A stretch of 64,000 nucleotides of DNA from Ardenticatena maritima. GTDB lineage: Bacteria; Chloroflexota; Anaerolineae; Ardenticatenales; Ardenticatenaceae. The position numbers and the translations under genes are program-made. The notes below the pieces were generated by a model that was given only the letters and a program-made list of their open reading frames with translations, had not been told where the DNA came from and did no database searches. The stretch spans positions 186,001 through 250,000 of the forward strand of contig NZ_LGKN01000006.1 of the NCBI RefSeq assembly GCF_001306175.1. Reading direction: 5' to 3'. Each line of letters starts with the position of its first letter. The first letter of the stretch is position 1. Shown in pieces: positions 34,984 to 44,496 of this stretch.

Positions 34984-35970
34984 TCAATCCCATTCCCCTA
35001 CAAATTCGACTTCGGGTTCCAATTCAACACCAAATTTTTCTTTGACAACCTGCTGAATGTGCTCAATCAAGGCGCGAATATCAGCCGCTGTAACGCCTTC
35101 TTCGGTGACGATGAAGTTCGCATGTTGCTCACTCACACGTGCGCCACCAATCTTGTACCCCTTCAGACCGGCGGCTTCGATGAGCCGTCCGGCGTAATCG
35201 CCCGGCGGATTCTTGAACGTGCTGCCGCCGCTTGCCTGGCGCGGTTGTGATTCGGAACGCAAGCGCATAAACCGCTGCGCCCGCTGTTTGATTGCCTCCG
35301 GGTCATCACGCCGCAGAGCAAACAAGGCACGCAACACAACCGGCCGCTTGTACGGCTCAATGTCCAAAATCATGGAATGCCGGTAGCCAAAATCCATTTC
35401 TTCGGCTTTGAGTGTGCGAATAGTGCCGTCCGGGTCCATCACCTGCACGGCACGCACCACATCGGCGGTCTCGTACCCCCACGCCCCGGCGTTCTGCACA
35501 ACAGCGCCGCCCACCGTGCCGGGAATGCCGATCGCCCATTCCAGGCCGGCAACCCCTTCGCGGATGAGTTGCCCGGCGAGCCAGGGCAACGAAACGCCCG
35601 AATCCACAATCATGGCAATGTAGTCGCCTTCGGGGCGCAGGCGATACTTGCGGGCGCGATTGAGAATCACCAGCCCGCGCACGCCCTTATCGCTGACCAA
35701 AATGTTGCTCCCGCCGCCAATCACGCGGTAGGGCACTTTGGCGCGGTGCGCCGTGTGGACGGCTTTGATGAGTTCATCGGTATCGTCCACCCGCAAGAAC
35801 CATTCCGCCGGCCCGCCCACGCGCCACGACGTGTAAGGCGCAAGCGGCTCATCTTGCTTCAAGCGGTCTTCAAAAGCATTGTGAAAAATGACGCGCACCA
35901 AATCACGCTTGGACAACGTCTCGCGTGACGCCCAACGGCGCGGCCCGCTGCTCCGCTTCTTGGCATTCAT
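34984..35970 (-). CDS. murB: UDP-N-acetylenolpyruvoylglucosamine reductase
   Basis: A 328-residue FAD enzyme that reduces UDP-GlcNAc-enolpyruvate to UDP-MurNAc. The FAD site VIGGGSNILVSDKGVRGLVI, the segment LEWAIGIPGTVGGAVVQNAGA, the catalytic-Ser region QASGGSTFKNP and a C-terminal Glu in the ELEPEVEF tail are seen. The pattern with PGDYAGRLIEAAGLKGYKIGGA is the short type II MurB. Its ATG overlaps the stop of a 54-codon ORF by four bases. Confidence 0.96.
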   Translation of the reverse strand: MNAKKRSSGPRRWASRETLSKRDLVRVIFHNAFEDRLKQDEPLAPYTSWRVGGPAEWFLRVDDTDELIKAVHTAHRAKVPYRVIGGGSNILVSDKGVRGLVILNRARKYRLRPEGDYIAMIVDSGVSLPWLAGQLIREGVAGLEWAIGIPGTVGGAVVQNAGAWGYETADVVRAVQVMDPDGTIRTLKAEEMDFGYRHSMILDIEPYKRPVVLRALFALRRDDPEAIKQRAQRFMRLRSESQPRQASGGSTFKNPPGDYAGRLIEAAGLKGYKIGGARVSEQHANFIVTEEGVTAADIRALIEHIQQVVKEKFGVELEPEVEFVGEWD

Positions 35971-36131
35971 CCGGCGAGCCTCCCTGGTGTCTGGCGAAGG
36001 GGCACACGCACAATACGCCGTTGCACCTTCAACACTTCAAAAATGGTTGGTGCGGGGCCCAGTTGTTGAAGCAACCGTTCAGCCACACGACGAGCATGGA
36101 TTGGGTCAATTTGGCGTGTGTGCTGGGTCAT
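35967..36131 (-). CDS. Small 54-residue protein coupled to murC and murB
   Basis: An open frame of 54 codons that exactly fills the space between murC and murB: its ATG overlaps the murC stop as ATGA and its own TGA overlaps the murB ATG as ATGA. The product begins MTQHTRQIDPIHARRVAERL and ends in a basic QTPGRLAG; it has no membrane segment, about ten Arg residues, and looks alpha-helical in its first 35 residues. I do not recognise a family. The double four-base overlap argues strongly that it is translated; a random gap would not normally be framed this way. GGAGG lies a few bases upstream inside murC. Confidence 0.75.
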   Translation of the reverse strand: MTQHTRQIDPIHARRVAERLLQQLGPAPTIFEVLKVQRRIVRVPLRQTPGRLAG

Positions 36132-37534
36132 CCCGCCCTCCTTTCATGTTGTTTGGTCTCGCGGTCTTCAAGCGCTTGCCGCAAGCGTGGTCCCAAAGTG
36201 GTAATATCACCTGCGCCAAGCGTCAAAATCACCACATCTTCGGGCACATCCTGCAACAAACGGCTAAGCAATTCATCCTGCGTCGGAACATAGACCACCT
36301 CGACGCCTTGCAGACGTTGCGCCAGGTCGGCGGCGCTTACCCCAAACGAGTTCGTTTCGCGCGCGGCATACACATCGCTCACGTACACGCGGTCGGCGTC
36401 GGTAAAGGCGGTTGTAAATTCATCAAACAGCGCCGCCAGGCGGCTGTACGTATGCGGCTGAAAAATCGCCCAAATTTGGCGCTCGCCAAAACGCTCACGC
36501 GCCGCCCGCAACGTCGCCCGAATCTCGCTGGGGTGGTGCGCGTAATCATCAAAAATTTGCACGCGCCCCACTGTGCCAACGGGTTGAAAACGGCGCTCCG
36601 CGCCCTCAAAGCGCGCGAGTGTGTACTGCAAATCGCTCGTCTCAATCCCCAAGGTGTGCGCCACAGCAATACACGCCAGCGCATTGAGCACATTATGCCG
36701 TCCGGGCACCCGCAACTGGAAAGCGCCCATTGGCACACCGTCATACACAGCCACAAAATTGAACCCACCCACATCATTGGGTTCCAATGCCGCCGCCTGC
36801 CAGCGGTTTTCGGGCTGAAACCCATACGTGAGCGTGCGCGTCGAAGCGGGCGCCGAATCCATCACAGCCCGCGCGCCGGCGTCATCACCACACACAATGA
36901 GCCATCCATCGGCGCGCACCTGTGCCACAAAGCGGCGAAACGTCTCCAATACGGCTTCTTCGGTCGGATAGATATCCGGGTGGTCGTGTTCAACGTTCGT
37001 TACCACCGCCACATAGGGTTGCAAACCCAGAAACGCATAGTCGTACTCGTCGGCTTCCAGCACGAACCATTGGCTGCCGCCAACGCGCGCGTTGCCCTGC
37101 AATTGGGGCACTTCGCCGCCAATCACCGCCGTCGGATCAAAACCGGCGTCCGCAAGGGCAAGCGTCAGCATGGCTGTGGTGGTGGTCTTGCCATGCGTGC
37201 CGGCGACAGCAATCAAGTCGTAGTCGCGCGTCAGTTCCGCCAACCACTGATTGCGCTTGAGCACCGGAATGCCGCGCGCCCGTGCGGCTTGCACTTCCGG
37301 GTTGTCGTCCGGCACAGCGCTCGACATGACCACCAAATCAGCATCACCCACAAACTCGGCGCTATGCCCCAAAAAGACTTCCGCACCTGCGCGGCGAAGG
37401 GCATCCAGGCGTGGGCTCGGCATGCGGTCGGAGCCGCTGACCCGCCACCCGCGCGCCAGCATGACGGACGCCAGCGCCGACAGCCCAGCGCCGCCAATGC
37501 CTATGAAGTGAATGTGCCGACGTTGCTCGTTCAC
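36128..37534 (-). CDS. murC: UDP-N-acetylmuramate-L-alanine ligase
   Basis: A 468-residue Mur ligase that adds L-Ala to UDP-MurNAc. The Rossmann N-terminal domain begins HFIGIGGAGLSALASVMLA; the ATP site is VAGTHGKTTTTAML; EADEYDYAFL, NVEHDHPDIY and DDYAHHPSEIRATL are Mur-ligase motifs. The start is uncertain: GTG 37534 (preceded by AGGTGAGAGG) is preferred, GTG 37546 four codons upstream would directly abut the previous stop. Tightly packed downstream of the CvpA-like gene. Confidence 0.95.
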   Translation of the reverse strand: MNEQRRHIHFIGIGGAGLSALASVMLARGWRVSGSDRMPSPRLDALRRAGAEVFLGHSAEFVGDADLVVMSSAVPDDNPEVQAARARGIPVLKRNQWLAELTRDYDLIAVAGTHGKTTTTAMLTLALADAGFDPTAVIGGEVPQLQGNARVGGSQWFVLEADEYDYAFLGLQPYVAVVTNVEHDHPDIYPTEEAVLETFRRFVAQVRADGWLIVCGDDAGARAVMDSAPASTRTLTYGFQPENRWQAAALEPNDVGGFNFVAVYDGVPMGAFQLRVPGRHNVLNALACIAVAHTLGIETSDLQYTLARFEGAERRFQPVGTVGRVQIFDDYAHHPSEIRATLRAARERFGERQIWAIFQPHTYSRLAALFDEFTTAFTDADRVYVSDVYAARETNSFGVSAADLAQRLQGVEVVYVPTQDELLSRLLQDVPEDVVILTLGAGDITTLGPRLRQALEDRETKQHERRAG

Positions 37535-37546
37535 AATGCCTCTCAC

Positions 37547-38185
37547 CTATGCTGAACGCAATTTTTTATCCAAGCGCGCAATCGTGCTGAACAAGAAACC
37601 GTGCCAGAAAATAGCCACAATGGCGAGCAAAATCAGTACCTGCCCATTGCCAATGCGTTCGTAGACTTCGACGGCGTTGTTCAAAAAGTCAATGGTGATG
37701 ACCGTCTGCGCACCGGTTGAATCGAAGTTGTAGCCCAGGTTGAGCGAAAGCGCCCAATTGTTCACATGGGCGGCAATCCAATCGCGCCCCAAATCAAGCA
37801 AAAGCACCATGAACAAAAAGCCGGCGACGCTTCCCAAGGAGAGGCTGATGAGTTTATCGCGCCGATCGCCCCGGGTGCGTTCGATGATGTTGTGGAATGT
37901 CACAACCACCATCACCATTGAAGCCACATAAAGCCCAATCTGGAACAAGCCGGTACGCGGTCCGGAAAAATCCACTTCTAACACAAAACGAATCAAGCGA
38001 ATGAGAAAATCACTCGATTTGAGCGCAACCAGCCATCCAAACGAGATACCGGCCAGGGTGGCAATTGTGCGTTTCCATCCACCCACCACGCCGAGCAGGG
38101 CAAAAAAGAGAATGGAAACATAAGTCAAAATCATAAAGTCAACTGTCAGGTGAACTTCTGTGGGCAAGTGAATGTTGATGTTCAT
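37547..38185 (-). CDS. CvpA-like multi-spanning membrane protein
   Basis: A 212-residue membrane protein with about four to five hydrophobic helices: residues about 15-35 (FMILTYVSILFFALLGVVGG), 40-55, 82-102 (TGLFQIGLYVASMVMVVVTF), 117-137 (LGSVAGFLFMVLLLDLGRDW) and 185-200 (QVLILLAIVAIFWHGFLF). The first helix followed by a Gly-rich turn and basic residues, and the overall topology, resemble the CvpA family, but identity is weak and I give it as a resemblance only. It lies between murG and murC, a place not usually occupied, and is within the operon (10-13 bp after murG, abutting murC). The second of two tandem ATGs is preferred, because AGGGAGG then has a normal spacing. Confidence 0.6.
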   Translation of the reverse strand: MNINIHLPTEVHLTVDFMILTYVSILFFALLGVVGGWKRTIATLAGISFGWLVALKSSDFLIRLIRFVLEVDFSGPRTGLFQIGLYVASMVMVVVTFHNIIERTRGDRRDKLISLSLGSVAGFLFMVLLLDLGRDWIAAHVNNWALSLNLGYNFDSTGAQTVITIDFLNNAVEVYERIGNGQVLILLAIVAIFWHGFLFSTIARLDKKLRSA

Positions 38186-38198
38186 CATTGGCCTCCCT

Positions 38199-39365
38199 TC
38201 ATTTGGACCGCCGGTCCCGCTTGGCTTGCCCCATCTCTTGCACGAGACGGTAGAGACGTTGCGCCGCTTCGGGCTGTGCCAGGCGTTGCATCGCCGCTTG
38301 CATGGCATGCAACCGGGCTTCATCTTCTAACAATGTTCGCACCACAGGCACAATACGCGCAGCAATTTCGGCATCCGGCACAACCAACGCGCCCCCCTGT
38401 GCCGCCAGATACTCGGCGTTTGCCCACTGGTGCGCTCCCGAGTACGGATACGGCACCAAGACAGCCGCGACGCCCGCCGCCGGCAATTCCCCCAACGTGG
38501 AAGCGCCGGCACGCGCGACGACAATATCTGCGGCGCGCAAAGCCGCCGCCATTTCTTCGTGCAGATAGTCAAACAGATGGTAGCGTTGACGCAGAGCGTC
38601 GGGCAATGCCGCGCGCAGTGAACGCAACCACTCGCCATCGGAGCGGCCATGAATGTGAATGACGTGCGCCATGTCGAGCAAAGCGTTCAGGTTGCGCCCT
38701 ACCGCCTCGTTGAGGCTATGCGCCCCCTGACTGCCCCCCGTCACAAGCACCACACGCGCCTCAGCCGGAATGCCAAGCAGCGCGCGCGCCGCTTCACGCG
38801 AGGGGAGCGCCTGCAACGCCCGCCGCACCGGATACCCCGTCACCACGGTTTTTCCCGCGCGAAAATGCGCTTGCGCGGCTTCCCCCGTCACGGCAATGCG
38901 CGTGGCGAACGGCGCCAGCGCCCGCACCGCCAACCCAGGCTCAATATCGGGCAGGTAGATGAGCATGGGTATGCGTTGCAACCACGCCGCCACGCCCACC
39001 GGAAACGTGACGTATCCACCGGTCGCCAGCACCACATCGGGGCGAAACGTGCGCAACAGCCTCCACGCTTGCACAAAACCGCGTCCCAGGCGCATCAGGT
39101 TGCGCGCCATCTTCACAGGCGACATGCCACGCAAGCCGCCGGCATCAATCCCCTTGAAAGGAATGCCCGCGCGCTGAACGATTGGCGCTTCAAGCCCCCC
39201 CGTGCTCCCAATCCACAACACCGTGGGGGCGTCGTCCGCGGCATCCAGCACGGAAAGCGCCGGATAGACATGGCCACCCGTACCGCCGCCCGTGATGACC
39301 AGGCGCAGCGCCGTCTTTGTCTCTTCTGCGGTTGTCGGCATGGGCATGGCCACGTTCTCCATCAT
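38199..39365 (-). CDS. murG: UDP-GlcNAc:lipid I N-acetylglucosamine transferase
   Basis: A 388-residue membrane-associated glycosyltransferase (GT28) that turns lipid I into lipid II. The N-terminal G-loop LVITGGGTGGHVYPALSVL starts at about residue 21, after a slightly long lead; the second G-loop is VVLVTGGSQGAHSLNE, and VVARAGASTLGELPAAG with PYPYSGAHQWANAEYL forms the UDP-GlcNAc site. Its ATG overlaps the ftsW stop by four bases. Confidence 0.96.
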   Translation of the reverse strand: MMENVAMPMPTTAEETKTALRLVITGGGTGGHVYPALSVLDAADDAPTVLWIGSTGGLEAPIVQRAGIPFKGIDAGGLRGMSPVKMARNLMRLGRGFVQAWRLLRTFRPDVVLATGGYVTFPVGVAAWLQRIPMLIYLPDIEPGLAVRALAPFATRIAVTGEAAQAHFRAGKTVVTGYPVRRALQALPSREAARALLGIPAEARVVLVTGGSQGAHSLNEAVGRNLNALLDMAHVIHIHGRSDGEWLRSLRAALPDALRQRYHLFDYLHEEMAAALRAADIVVARAGASTLGELPAAGVAAVLVPYPYSGAHQWANAEYLAAQGGALVVPDAEIAARIVPVVRTLLEDEARLHAMQAAMQRLAQPEAAQRLYRLVQEMGQAKRDRRSK

Positions 39366-40522
39366 TCGCGCGCCTCTTCCTCATGCACGGCTTCACAACG
39401 GCTCACACTCAACAGCAGCCCCACGCCCGTCAGCGCCGTGACCAGCGCCGAGCCGCCGAAGGAAATAAAGGGCAAAGGAATACCGGTGAACGGGACGGTG
39501 TTTGTCACCACCGCCACATTGACAGCGGCTTGCAGCAAAATCCAGGTGGTGATGCCACACGCCAACAGCGCCCCAAACCCATCAGGCGCGGTTGCCGCAA
39601 TGCGATACCCCCGATACCCGAAGAAAAGAAACAACCCCAACACAAACAAGCCAGCCACCAATCCCAGTTCCTGCCCCAGAATGGCGAAAATGACATCCGT
39701 ATGACCGGCGGGCAACGTCCCCACATCGCCTCGGCTCGTGCCCAGCCCTTGCCCGAAAATACCGCCACTCGCCAGGGCAATCAGGGTTTGCGAAATCTGG
39801 TAGCCCACCGAGTCGGCATAGGCAAAGGGGTCTTTGAACGCTTGAATGCGGGCGCTGCGATATCCCGCGCGTGTCGCCACCATGTACAACGTTGCGGCGG
39901 CAATCGCGCCACCGCTGAGAAACTGTTTCAGGTCAGCGCCGGCAATGAAGAACATAATGCCCGCCGTCGCGCCGATGAGCAACGACGTGCTGAAATCCGG
40001 TTGGAGCAAAATCAAACCACACACAATGCCGACCAGCACGGCGAAAGGAATCAAGCCCACCCGCACGTCACGAATGCGCTCACCTTTGCTACTCGCCCAG
40101 TGCGCGATGTAGAGAATCACGGTCAGTTTGGCGAGTTCGGACGGCTGGACGGAACCATTCAGCAACCAGCGTGTTGCCCCAAAGCGGCTACGCCCCAGGA
40201 TGAGCAAAACAACCAGCATGAGCAGTGTGCCCGCCATGAAAGGAATGGTGTAGCGTTGCCAGACACGATAATCAATGCGCCAGGCAAGCGTCATCGCCGT
40301 CAAGCCTACCAACGCCCACAAGGCTTGCCGTTTCAGGTAGAAGGTGCTGTCGCCAAAGTTGTAGTAGCCCAGCGAATAGGTGGCGCTGTAGACCATCAGC
40401 AACCCGACGCCCAACAGCATGAGCACGACCACCAGCAAGGCGTAGTCGGTGCGGCGTTGCTGCCAGGCCGCACGGCGGAAACGGCGGCGCTCGGTTGTGT
40501 TGACGGCGGTTGCATGTGTCAT
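39362..40522 (-). CDS. ftsW: SEDS peptidoglycan polymerase FtsW
   Basis: A 386-residue protein with about ten membrane helices that polymerizes lipid II at the septum together with FtsI. Family signatures are FGATRWLLNGSVQPSELAKL (with the conserved Glu/Lys), LLQPDFSTSLLIG, the conserved Asp-containing periplasmic stretch after it, and GLGTSRGDVGTLPAGHTDVI and IPLPFISFGGSALV near the C terminus. It could be RodA, but its place between murD and murG indicates FtsW. AGGAG precedes the ATG at 40522; a TTG three codons earlier is too close to the ribosome site. Confidence 0.94.
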   Translation of the reverse strand: MTHATAVNTTERRRFRRAAWQQRRTDYALLVVVLMLLGVGLLMVYSATYSLGYYNFGDSTFYLKRQALWALVGLTAMTLAWRIDYRVWQRYTIPFMAGTLLMLVVLLILGRSRFGATRWLLNGSVQPSELAKLTVILYIAHWASSKGERIRDVRVGLIPFAVLVGIVCGLILLQPDFSTSLLIGATAGIMFFIAGADLKQFLSGGAIAAATLYMVATRAGYRSARIQAFKDPFAYADSVGYQISQTLIALASGGIFGQGLGTSRGDVGTLPAGHTDVIFAILGQELGLVAGLFVLGLFLFFGYRGYRIAATAPDGFGALLACGITTWILLQAAVNVAVVTNTVPFTGIPLPFISFGGSALVTALTGVGLLLSVSRCEAVHEEEARE

Positions 40523-40540
40523 GCGGTACAACTCCTGCTT

Positions 40541-41989
40541 TTAGCGTGCGCCACTCGCCAGCCGAGCCAGGCGGTTCTGATACGCAACTTCGGCAGCGGT
40601 GGGCAAGCGCCGCACCAACTCCTTGAAGCGGCGACCGCGTTCTTCGTAGTCACGGAAGGCGTCGAAACTGGTGCCGCTTGGGCTGAGCAGAACCAGGTCA
40701 TCGCTTTCGCTGACCTCGGCTGCGACGGCAACGGCTTCTTCCAGCGTCAGGCATCGGCGAATGGGGACACGCCGCCCCGTACCGTTTGCCTGCAACATGG
40801 CTTGTTTGACAGCCGCTTCGATTTTGGGCGCCATTTCACCAAACAGCACCAGATACTTCACCCGCGCCACAATCTCACGCGCCAACTCATCCAGCGGCAA
40901 GTGTTTGTCGCGCCCGCCCGCCAGCAAGATGATACGCCCCGCATCTTCGGGGAACGCACGCAGGGCGGCAATGGTGCGGTCGGGGCTGGTAGCGATCGAA
41001 TCGTTGACCCAGCGCACACCGTCAATGACGCGTACCAGTTCCAGCCGGTGTTCCACGCCGCGGAAGGAGCGAATGACGCGCGCCATCGTACCCGGTTTCA
41101 CGCCCACAGCATGCGCCACAGTGACAGCCGCCAGCACATTTTCGATATTGTGCTCGCCGGGCAAACCAATCTCGGCAAGCGAGCAGACTTTCACCAGGCG
41201 CTCGCCATCGCGTACCACAATCATCTCATCGCGCACGAACGCGCCTTGCGGCACCGCCTCACGCCGACTGAACCAGAGCACACGCCCAGGCGCCAGCTCG
41301 GCAAGGGCGCGCGTCTCGGGGTCATCCCAATTGAGCACAGCCACGTCATCGGCGCTTTGGTGGCGCAAAATGTTGGCTTTGGCGTCGCGGTAGGCTTCAA
41401 AGGTGCCATGCCGGTCCAGATGGTTGGGGCGCACATTCGTCACAACCGCGACATGGGGGCTGCGGCGCAAATGTTCAAGCTGGAAACTGGACAATTCAAG
41501 CACCACCCAATCGCCGGCGCGGATATCGTCCACCTCTTCAATCAGCGGGCGACCAATATTGCCGCCCACCCACGTTTTGCGGCGGCGGTCGGTTTTCAGC
41601 ATTTCGCCGATGAGCGTAGTGGTGGTCGTTTTCCCAGCCGAACCAGTAATGCCAACAATGGGCGCACGGCACAATTCAAAGAACAATTCCGTCAAGCTAC
41701 TGACCGGCACACCCCGCGCTTCCGCCGCCCGCACAATCGGCACACTCCGCGGAATGCCGGGGCTGACGAACAAAATGTCCGTCTCCAAAATGTCTTCGGG
41801 GTGATCACGCAGAACGCATGTGACGGGTAAACCCGCCAACTGTCCGATTTCGTCAGCCAGGTCGGCCAGCCCACGCCGATCGCTGACAATGACCTGCGCG
41901 CCCCGTTTGGCCATGAAGCGCGTCAACGCCATGCCTTCGCGCCCCAAGCCCAAAATCGTGACTCGTCGGTCGGCAAATGTTTTCATCAT
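40541..41989 (-). CDS. murD: UDP-N-acetylmuramoylalanine-D-glutamate ligase
   Basis: A 482-residue Mur ligase adding D-Glu, made by the MurI encoded upstream in this window. TILGLGREGMALTRFMA is the N-terminal nucleotide fold, GITGSAGKTTTTTLIGEM the ATP site, ELSSFQLEHL and NVRPNHLDRHG the metal and carbamyl-lysine region, and DSIATSPDRTIAALRAF and LLAGGRDKHLPLDEL the C-terminal domain. The ATG at 41989 with AGGGGGC upstream gives the expected N terminus (MMKTFADRR); an ATG at 42037 would add 16 unusual residues. Confidence 0.95.
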   Translation of the reverse strand: MMKTFADRRVTILGLGREGMALTRFMAKRGAQVIVSDRRGLADLADEIGQLAGLPVTCVLRDHPEDILETDILFVSPGIPRSVPIVRAAEARGVPVSSLTELFFELCRAPIVGITGSAGKTTTTTLIGEMLKTDRRRKTWVGGNIGRPLIEEVDDIRAGDWVVLELSSFQLEHLRRSPHVAVVTNVRPNHLDRHGTFEAYRDAKANILRHQSADDVAVLNWDDPETRALAELAPGRVLWFSRREAVPQGAFVRDEMIVVRDGERLVKVCSLAEIGLPGEHNIENVLAAVTVAHAVGVKPGTMARVIRSFRGVEHRLELVRVIDGVRWVNDSIATSPDRTIAALRAFPEDAGRIILLAGGRDKHLPLDELAREIVARVKYLVLFGEMAPKIEAAVKQAMLQANGTGRRVPIRRCLTLEEAVAVAAEVSESDDLVLLSPSGTSFDAFRDYEERGRRFKELVRRLPTAAEVAYQNRLARLASGAR

Positions 41990-42049
41990 AACAGCCCCCT
42001 TTTCTGCGCCCCTTGTCCATGCTTCGGTCGGTTTCATCGCGCTGCGTTC

Positions 42050-43021
42050 TCACAACAACGCTAATGCCACGCCAATCATGCTGCTCAGCATGCTAATCAG
42101 CCAGAACCGTTGCACCACTTGCACTTCACTCCATCCCAGCAGTTCAAAATGGTGGTGCAAAGGCGCCATCTTGAACAGGCGTTTGCCGCCCGTCCATCGA
42201 AAATACGCCACCTGCAAAATGACACTGAGCGCCTCGCTGACGAATACAATGCCCACCACCGGCAACAACAGCCATTGCCCGGTCATCAGCGCCACGGTGC
42301 CCAACGTCGCCCCCAGCGCCAAACTCCCCGTATCCCCCATGAAGAGTTCCGCCGGGTGGGCGTTGTACCAGAGAAACGCCAGAATAGCGCCCGTCATCGA
42401 AAAACAGAACGTGACCAGGTGCGGTTGCCCCTGCTTGGCGGCAATGACGCCGTAGGCGGCGAAGTTGATGGCGGCGACGCCCCCCGCCAGCCCATCCAGG
42501 CCATCCGTCAGGTTGACGGCGTTGGCTGTGCCGCTGATGATGAAAATCGCCACAGGGATGTAAAAGAGCCCCATCGGTATTTTTTCCGGGATGGTTGGGA
42601 TAGCGATGGATTCCAATTGAAAAACAAAATGCAACACCAGCGCCGCCAACGTCGAGATGACCAACAACCAGAACATTTTATGGCGCGGCAAAATCCCTTC
42701 TTTGGGTTGTCCGCGCAATTTTTGGCGCAACTTGGTGTAATCATCCACCAGCCCTAAAAACCCGGTTGCCAAAATGACAAAGAGCGGCAACGCCAGCGAT
42801 TGGTATTGCGGCAAAATAAACAGCGTACTGAAAATCACCACCGGCACAATAATCATGATGCCGCCCATGGTGGGCGTGCCCACTTTGGTTTGATGATGCG
42901 CCGGGCCTTCAAGGCGAATGGCTTCGCCTATCTGGTGTTCGCGCAAAAAGTTGATCAGCGGTCGCCCCCACATGACGGCAAACAGAAACGAGAGCGTGCC
43001 GAGTGTCAACGAGAGCGACAT
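42050..43021 (-). CDS. mraY: Phospho-N-acetylmuramoyl-pentapeptide transferase
   Basis: A 323-residue integral membrane enzyme that makes lipid I. HQTKVGTPTMGGIMII is the MraY N-terminal signature, LGLVDDYTKLRQ holds the aspartate pair, NAVNLTDGLDGLAGG and MGDTGSLALGATLG the second and third metal/substrate motifs, and MAPLHHHFELLGWSEVQVV the His-rich C-terminal motif. About ten hydrophobic helices. The ATG overlaps the murF stop by one base (TAATG), a coupling arrangement. Confidence 0.97.
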   Translation of the reverse strand: MSLSLTLGTLSFLFAVMWGRPLINFLREHQIGEAIRLEGPAHHQTKVGTPTMGGIMIIVPVVIFSTLFILPQYQSLALPLFVILATGFLGLVDDYTKLRQKLRGQPKEGILPRHKMFWLLVISTLAALVLHFVFQLESIAIPTIPEKIPMGLFYIPVAIFIISGTANAVNLTDGLDGLAGGVAAINFAAYGVIAAKQGQPHLVTFCFSMTGAILAFLWYNAHPAELFMGDTGSLALGATLGTVALMTGQWLLLPVVGIVFVSEALSVILQVAYFRWTGGKRLFKMAPLHHHFELLGWSEVQVVQRFWLISMLSSMIGVALALL

Positions 43022-44481
43022 TAGCGTTCACCCCGTTCATGCGGCGATACAGCCAACGCATTGACGACTTCATCGAGCCGTATGCCTCGTGATGCTTTCA
43101 CCAGCACCATATCGCCGGGTTGCAAGACCTCGCGCAGGCGGGCAATCGCCTCCTGGCGGTCTTCCACTTCGATGATGCGGTCGGGCGGCATGCCGGCACT
43201 CCGCGCCGCGTCGGCAATCAGGTGGGCGCGCGGTCCGACCGTCACCAACAGGTCGGCCACTTCGGCGGCGCGGATGCCCACCAGTTCGTGCCCTTTGCGT
43301 TCGTACTCGCCGAGTTCCAGCATATCGCCCAGCACGGCCACCTTGCGGCCGTTCAAATCCGCCAGCAGGTTGAGCGCCGCCAGAACGCTGGGCGGGCTGG
43401 CGTTGTAGGTGTCATCAATCAAGGTTGAACCGTTCACACCGGGCACAACCACAATGCGCAGCCGTTCCATCTGCGCCAGTTTGCGCCATGCGCCGATGAT
43501 TTCCGACCAGGGCTGCCCTTCCAGCAGTCCCACACTGGCGGCCGCCAAAGCGCCATGCACGCTGTGCCGCCCCAATAGCGGCAACCGTGCAAACACGGTT
43601 TCATCGCCATAGTGGAAACGAAACGAGATGCCTTCCAACCCATGGCTGACAATATCGCTCGCCCACAAATCGTTGTCGGGCGACAAGCCGTAGGTGAAGA
43701 CGCGGCAAGGCGCTTTGTCGCGCATGGCGCGCACCCATTCGTTATCACCGTTCAAAATCGCCACACCGTCGGGCGGAAGGGCTTCCACCAGTTCGGCTTT
43801 GGCGGCGGCGATGGCTTCAATCGAACCCAGGCGCTCCAAGTGCACCGGTTCCACATTCGTCACAATGCCCACGTGTGGGCGGGCAATCTCCGCCAGGCGG
43901 GCAATCTCGCCCCGGCGCGTCATCGCCATTTCGAGCACGGCGCGCTCGGTGTCGAGCGGCATGGTGAGCAACGTCAGCGGCAAGCCAATATCGCTGTTGT
44001 AGTTGCCACGGCTTTTGAAGGTGCGGAACCGCTGCGCCAACACCGCGGCGGTGAGTTCTTTCACGGTTGTTTTCCCGACTGAGCCGGTCACCCCCACAAC
44101 CCGCAAAGCGGGATTGGCGCGCGCCCGCCACCATGCCGCCAATTCCTGCACAGCATGCAGGCTTTCATCCACAAGGAACACAACCGGCGGCGTCAGGGCG
44201 TCCACGTCGGGGGCGGCAACGTCCACCACCGTGGCGGGCGTTTCCGTCGGGGCAAAACGCGCCCGTTCGGCAATGACCACCACCGCGCCACGCGCCAGGG
44301 CTTCGCCGATGTAGTTGTGCCCGTCGGTTTGTTCCCCCGGCACAGCCACAAATGCCGCACCTGCACGCACCAGGCGGCTATCGGCTACCCAGTCAGCCAC
44401 GGGCTGTTCGCCCCCGTGCGGCGGCGGCTTTCCTGTCAAGCCCTGGTAGACCTCGGCGATCGTCGGCATGTCGGCATTCAC
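43021..44481 (-). CDS. murF: UDP-N-acetylmuramoyl-tripeptide-D-alanyl-D-alanine ligase
   Basis: A 486-residue Mur ligase adding the D-Ala-D-Ala dipeptide. The ATP site is GVTGSVGKTTVKELTAAVL; SRGNYNSDIGLPLTLL is a MurF-specific motif (MurE has a different one), TNVEPVHLERLGS and DDTYNASPPSVLAAL complete the ligase domains. MurE, which normally precedes MurF, is not present; this protein is MurF rather than MurE on these motifs. AGGAG lies just before the ATG; an ATG four codons in is an alternative. Confidence 0.93.
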   Translation of the reverse strand: MNADMPTIAEVYQGLTGKPPPHGGEQPVADWVADSRLVRAGAAFVAVPGEQTDGHNYIGEALARGAVVVIAERARFAPTETPATVVDVAAPDVDALTPPVVFLVDESLHAVQELAAWWRARANPALRVVGVTGSVGKTTVKELTAAVLAQRFRTFKSRGNYNSDIGLPLTLLTMPLDTERAVLEMAMTRRGEIARLAEIARPHVGIVTNVEPVHLERLGSIEAIAAAKAELVEALPPDGVAILNGDNEWVRAMRDKAPCRVFTYGLSPDNDLWASDIVSHGLEGISFRFHYGDETVFARLPLLGRHSVHGALAAASVGLLEGQPWSEIIGAWRKLAQMERLRIVVVPGVNGSTLIDDTYNASPPSVLAALNLLADLNGRKVAVLGDMLELGEYERKGHELVGIRAAEVADLLVTVGPRAHLIADAARSAGMPPDRIIEVEDRQEAIARLREVLQPGDMVLVKASRGIRLDEVVNALAVSPHERGER

Positions 44482-44496
44482 TCCTGCAAATGTGCT

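Noticed and set aside
39317-41830. Long open frame of over 800 codons on the plus strand
   Set aside because: It is antisense to ftsW and murD, which carry all family motifs. The translated sequence is rich in Arg, Gln and His without recognisable domains, as expected from codon bias on the opposite strand.
41990-42037. Longer N terminus for MurD starting at ATG 42037
   Set aside because: It adds 16 residues unlike MurD and has no clear ribosome site, whereas ATG 41989 has AGGGGGC and gives the family N terminus.
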